The notes under the pieces are model-generated. The model was given only the letters and a program-made list of their open reading frames with translations, was not told the DNA's origin and made no database searches. Shown here piece by piece: positions 62,493 to 64,000 of a stretch of 64,000 bases of DNA. How positions within the stretch are numbered: the stretch's first letter is position 1; each line of letters opens with the position of its first letter. A program made the translations under genes and the position numbers. Source of the stretch: Elusimicrobiota bacterium (GTDB taxonomy: Bacteria; Elusimicrobiota; Elusimicrobia; FEN-1173); the NCBI GenBank assembly GCA_016715645.1, contig JADJZR010000008.1, forward strand, positions 62,001-126,000, given 5' to 3'.

Positions 62493-62541
62493 CCTAGAAT
62501 CAGCACTGGATGTTATAGACAAGGCCTTCAGGTATGAGGAT
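62457..62541 (+). repeat. Direct repeat A, copy 2
   Basis: 85 bases with 78 identical to 61133-61217. In frame with the small coding stretch LTEQIYGHLSKNDLESALDV, also found in copy 1; one of the copies is probably the tail of a gene lost by recombination. Confidence 0.9.
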
Positions 62542-62586
62542 AAGCCAATTGTCGTCTCTCCTGAACGTTCAGCCTGAGGAGGAACC

Positions 62587-62805
62587 ATGACTATTCTTCT
62601 GAAGGAAGCATTTGCCAGAGCTTCCCGATTACCACGGGTTGAGCAGAATACGATTGCCCGATGGATGTTGGAGGAGCTGGCATCGGAAAGACGTTGGGAG
62701 AGTGCATTTGGAGAGTCGGAGGAGACCTTAAGTAAGCTTGCAAAGGAGGCACTTGAGGAGCATCGATCTGGAAAGACTCATAAGCTTCATCCCGACCGTT
62801 TGTGA
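62587..62805 (+). CDS. Antitoxin of a ParE/RelE-type module
   Basis: 72 residues. MTILLKEAFARASRLPRVEQ, IARWMLEELASERRWESAF, LSKLAKEALEEHRSGKTHKL follow the common antitoxin family paired with RelE/ParE toxins. GAGGAGG lies 4-10 bases upstream (62576-62582). GTGA overlap with the toxin gene. Confidence 0.82.
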   Translation: MTILLKEAFARASRLPRVEQNTIARWMLEELASERRWESAFGESEETLSKLAKEALEEHRSGKTHKLHPDRL

Positions 62806-63068
62806 TATCCCGAACCACTTCACGCTTTCGGAAAGCATTTTCGAAGCTTCCGCATTCGATACAGAAACAGGCCAGAGAGGCTTACACCCAGTTTCAAGAT
62901 GACCCTTTTCACCCCGGTCTCCATTTTAAGCGGATCCATTCACGAGAGCCCATCTATTCGGTTCGAATCAGCTTAAACTACCGTGCGGTGGGCATCGTTC
63001 AAGGGAACGATGTGATATGGTATTGGATCGGATCACATGCAGACTACGACAAGCTAATTTCGCGATGA
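62802..63068 (+). CDS. ParE/RelE-superfamily toxin
   Basis: 88 residues from GTG 62802. TSRFRKAFSKLPHSIQKQAREAYTQF, DDPFHPGLHFKRIH, IYSVRISLNYRAVGIV and VIWYWIGSHADYDKLI match the RelE/ParE-like fold (mRNA interferase or gyrase poison). The overlap with the antitoxin gene marks a two-gene unit. Confidence 0.85.
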   Translation: MISRTTSRFRKAFSKLPHSIQKQAREAYTQFQDDPFHPGLHFKRIHSREPIYSVRISLNYRAVGIVQGNDVIWYWIGSHADYDKLISR

Positions 63069-63090
63069 GCTGGCCCAGGTAGAAGCGTCC

Positions 63091-63156
63091 TTCAACTGGG
63101 GTTTTTTAAGATCAACAGAGAATTTCAAAATATTCAGAAAAACTGTTAAAATTGGG
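63091..63156 (+). repeat. Direct repeat B, copy 2
   Basis: Imperfect copy of 61766-61827, starting TTCAACTGGGG, upstream of the intact tRNA-Phe gene. Together with the tRNA fragment this points to a duplication of the tRNA's upstream flank. Confidence 0.75.
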
Positions 63157-63181
63157 GTCATTTAAAATCTTCGCCGCCCTC

Positions 63182-63221
63182 GCGCAGAGCGCAAGGACAG
63201 GCAAGCGGTCGCAGAGCGACC
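63182..63221 (+). other. Two hairpins with AGA loops upstream of tRNA-Phe
   Basis: GCGC-AGA-GCGC at 63182-63192 and GGTCGC-AGA-GCGACC at 63207-63221, in the 75 bases between repeat B copy 2 and the tRNA. They are absent from the copy-1 arrangement. Function unknown. Confidence 0.5.
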
Positions 63222-63230
63222 GAAACCCTT

Positions 63231-63303
63231 GCCGAGGTAGCTCAGTTGGTAGAGCACAGGTCTGAAAAACCTGGTGTCGTCAGTTCAATTCTGACCCTCG
63301 GCA
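63231..63303 (+). tRNA. tRNA-Phe (anticodon GAA)
   Basis: 73 bases folding as a complete cloverleaf: acceptor GCCGAGG/CCTCGGC, D arm GCTC/GAGC, anticodon arm CAGGT-CTGAAAA-ACCTG with anticodon GAA, T arm GTCAG-TTCAATT-CTGAC, discriminator A. The terminal CCA is not encoded. It sits next to a toxin-antitoxin unit and a duplicated flank, a common site for mobile-element activity. Confidence 0.95.
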
Positions 63304-63312
63304 CATTTTTTG

Positions 63313-63351
63313 GTTCTATTAAGTCTTGTCGATGGGAAGACACAATAGAAC
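63313..63351 (+). other. Stem-loop downstream of tRNA-Phe
   Basis: GTTCTATT (63313-63320) pairs with AATAGAAC (63344-63351), and inside it GTCTT (63323-63327) pairs with AAGAC (63337-63341). It lies 9 bases after the tRNA. No T-run follows, so a terminator role is uncertain; it might act in tRNA 3' processing or transcription end. Confidence 0.45.
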
Positions 63352-63448
63352 AAGCTTATTTGGGTTGTCCATCTGAAAAATACATGGCCATAAAGTTGGA
63401 TTCAACTTGTACTCAACTGACTATTGTTCCTGCGTGAGGAGGAACGTC

Positions 63449-64000
63449 ATGGTTCGCCTTGTTTTTTCACGATGGTGGTTACTGCTGCTTTCTCTTCCAT
63501 TCCTTTTATTTGCTTTTCCCTGCGTGCTTTTTTCCGATGACCAAGAGATGGACAAAATGTTCCTCGTGTTTATGGGCAACCCCGCCGTTCCCTTTGCAAA
63601 GGAAGTTCTAATTCAGCCCGAAGGAGATTTCCTTTGTGATCCTGGTATTGAGGCATGGAATGAAGATTTTTTATTCCAATGGGATTGCCCGTTTCCTGAA
63701 GTAAAAGTCGAACAGAAAATTGAAACCAGTTTATTTCTATCAGACGAAAATGGGCCCACTATTGGTTTAATCGATTGGAAACACCACTCGACGGAATGGA
63801 AAGAACTAAAAAATATCAATTCCAATCATTGGCGAAGCGCTCAGTTTGATCCTTCTGAACAGGAAAAGTTTCCTGAATATTCAACAATAGAGTTAAGAGA
63901 TTATTTTATTGAGAATTTTAAGGATACGGACGAGCGGTGGATAAAAATCGCTGGATCCTGCCCATCCGAAAATAACTGCATGGTCCTGCCAAGCAGCACC
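63449..64000 (+). CDS. Secreted or anchored protein of unknown function, cut by window end
   Basis: ATG 63449 with GAGGAGG 6 bases upstream opens 184 codons with no stop before the window edge. N-terminal signal-like segment (RWWLLLLSLPFLLFAFPCVLF, about 9-29) then a soluble region rich in Phe, Trp and Glu with scattered cysteines. No domain recognised. Confidence 0.65.
   Translation, partial: MVRLVFSRWWLLLLSLPFLLFAFPCVLFSDDQEMDKMFLVFMGNPAVPFAKEVLIQPEGDFLCDPGIEAWNEDFLFQWDCPFPEVKVEQKIETSLFLSDENGPTIGLIDWKHHSTEWKELKNINSNHWRSAQFDPSEQEKFPEYSTIELRDYFIENFKDTDERWIKIAGSCPSENNCMVLPSST

Noticed and set aside
1..64000. CRISPR array or cas genes
   Set aside because: No regularly spaced short repeats and no Cas-like proteins were seen.

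Overview
The window looks like a piece of a chromosome from an environmental, probably Gram-negative bacterium. Three things suggest this: a large cell-surface glycan locus of the O-antigen/flagellin-glycan kind, a predicted outer-envelope M48 lipoprotein, and a DsbA-type thiol protein. I cannot name the phylum from sequence alone. Base composition is strongly two-part. Positions 1 to about 41000, and again after about 61050, are of moderate GC. Positions about 41600-61050 are markedly GC-rich. As single examples, the 60 bases from 9001 hold 21 G/C and the 60 bases from 52021 hold 47.

Positions 83-41005 form one almost gap-free, plus-strand glycan locus in which most genes overlap by 1-20 bases (ATGA or TGATG junctions). 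It holds: an alcohol-dehydrogenase-like gene, a C-methyltransferase-like gene, a WbuC cupin, a sugar reductase and an ABC exporter (83-5648); an IS4-family element with a 9-base target duplication dropped between two operon genes (5664-6979); an amino-sugar and glycosyltransferase block with an unusual carrier protein, reductase, acyltransferase and adenylation-enzyme set (6992-18884); a wecE-type transaminase block (18918-23118); and a complete pseudaminic-acid-type set pseC-pseB-(aldo/keto reductase)-pseF-(class III aminotransferase)-pseG-pseH, continued by WbqC, methyltransferase, beta-lactamase-fold and pseI genes (23115-33876). Radical SAM, TylF-like and glycosyltransferase genes finish it (33880-41005). 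One late glycosyltransferase gene is interrupted by an in-frame TGA. At least eight SAM-dependent methyltransferases, three sugar transaminases and several acyltransferases imply a heavily decorated glycan.

Positions 41006-45222 are a junk and mobile zone: a truncated phospholipase-D-like gene, a truncated IS1634-type transposase, a full IS1380-type transposase, then a Phd/PIN toxin-antitoxin pair with a textbook promoter and operator. A glycerate kinase and a divergent DUF4143 ATPase follow.

Positions 47724-57547 carry a Wadjet-type SMC defence operon, jetA-jetB-jetC-[SWIM/SNF2 helicase]-jetD. The helicase gene sits between jetC and jetD and overlaps jetD by an ATGA junction. This is the most interesting system in the window: a plasmid-cleaving SMC complex with an apparent extra Swi2/Snf2 motor.

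Positions 57583-61048 hold ordinary-looking envelope genes (DsbA-like, MauE-like, DegT transaminase, M48 lipoprotein). Positions 61050-63448 are a patchwork of decayed and live toxin-antitoxin modules, two families of imperfect direct repeats, a 5' fragment of tRNA-Phe and the intact tRNA-Phe gene. The window ends inside a secreted-protein gene.
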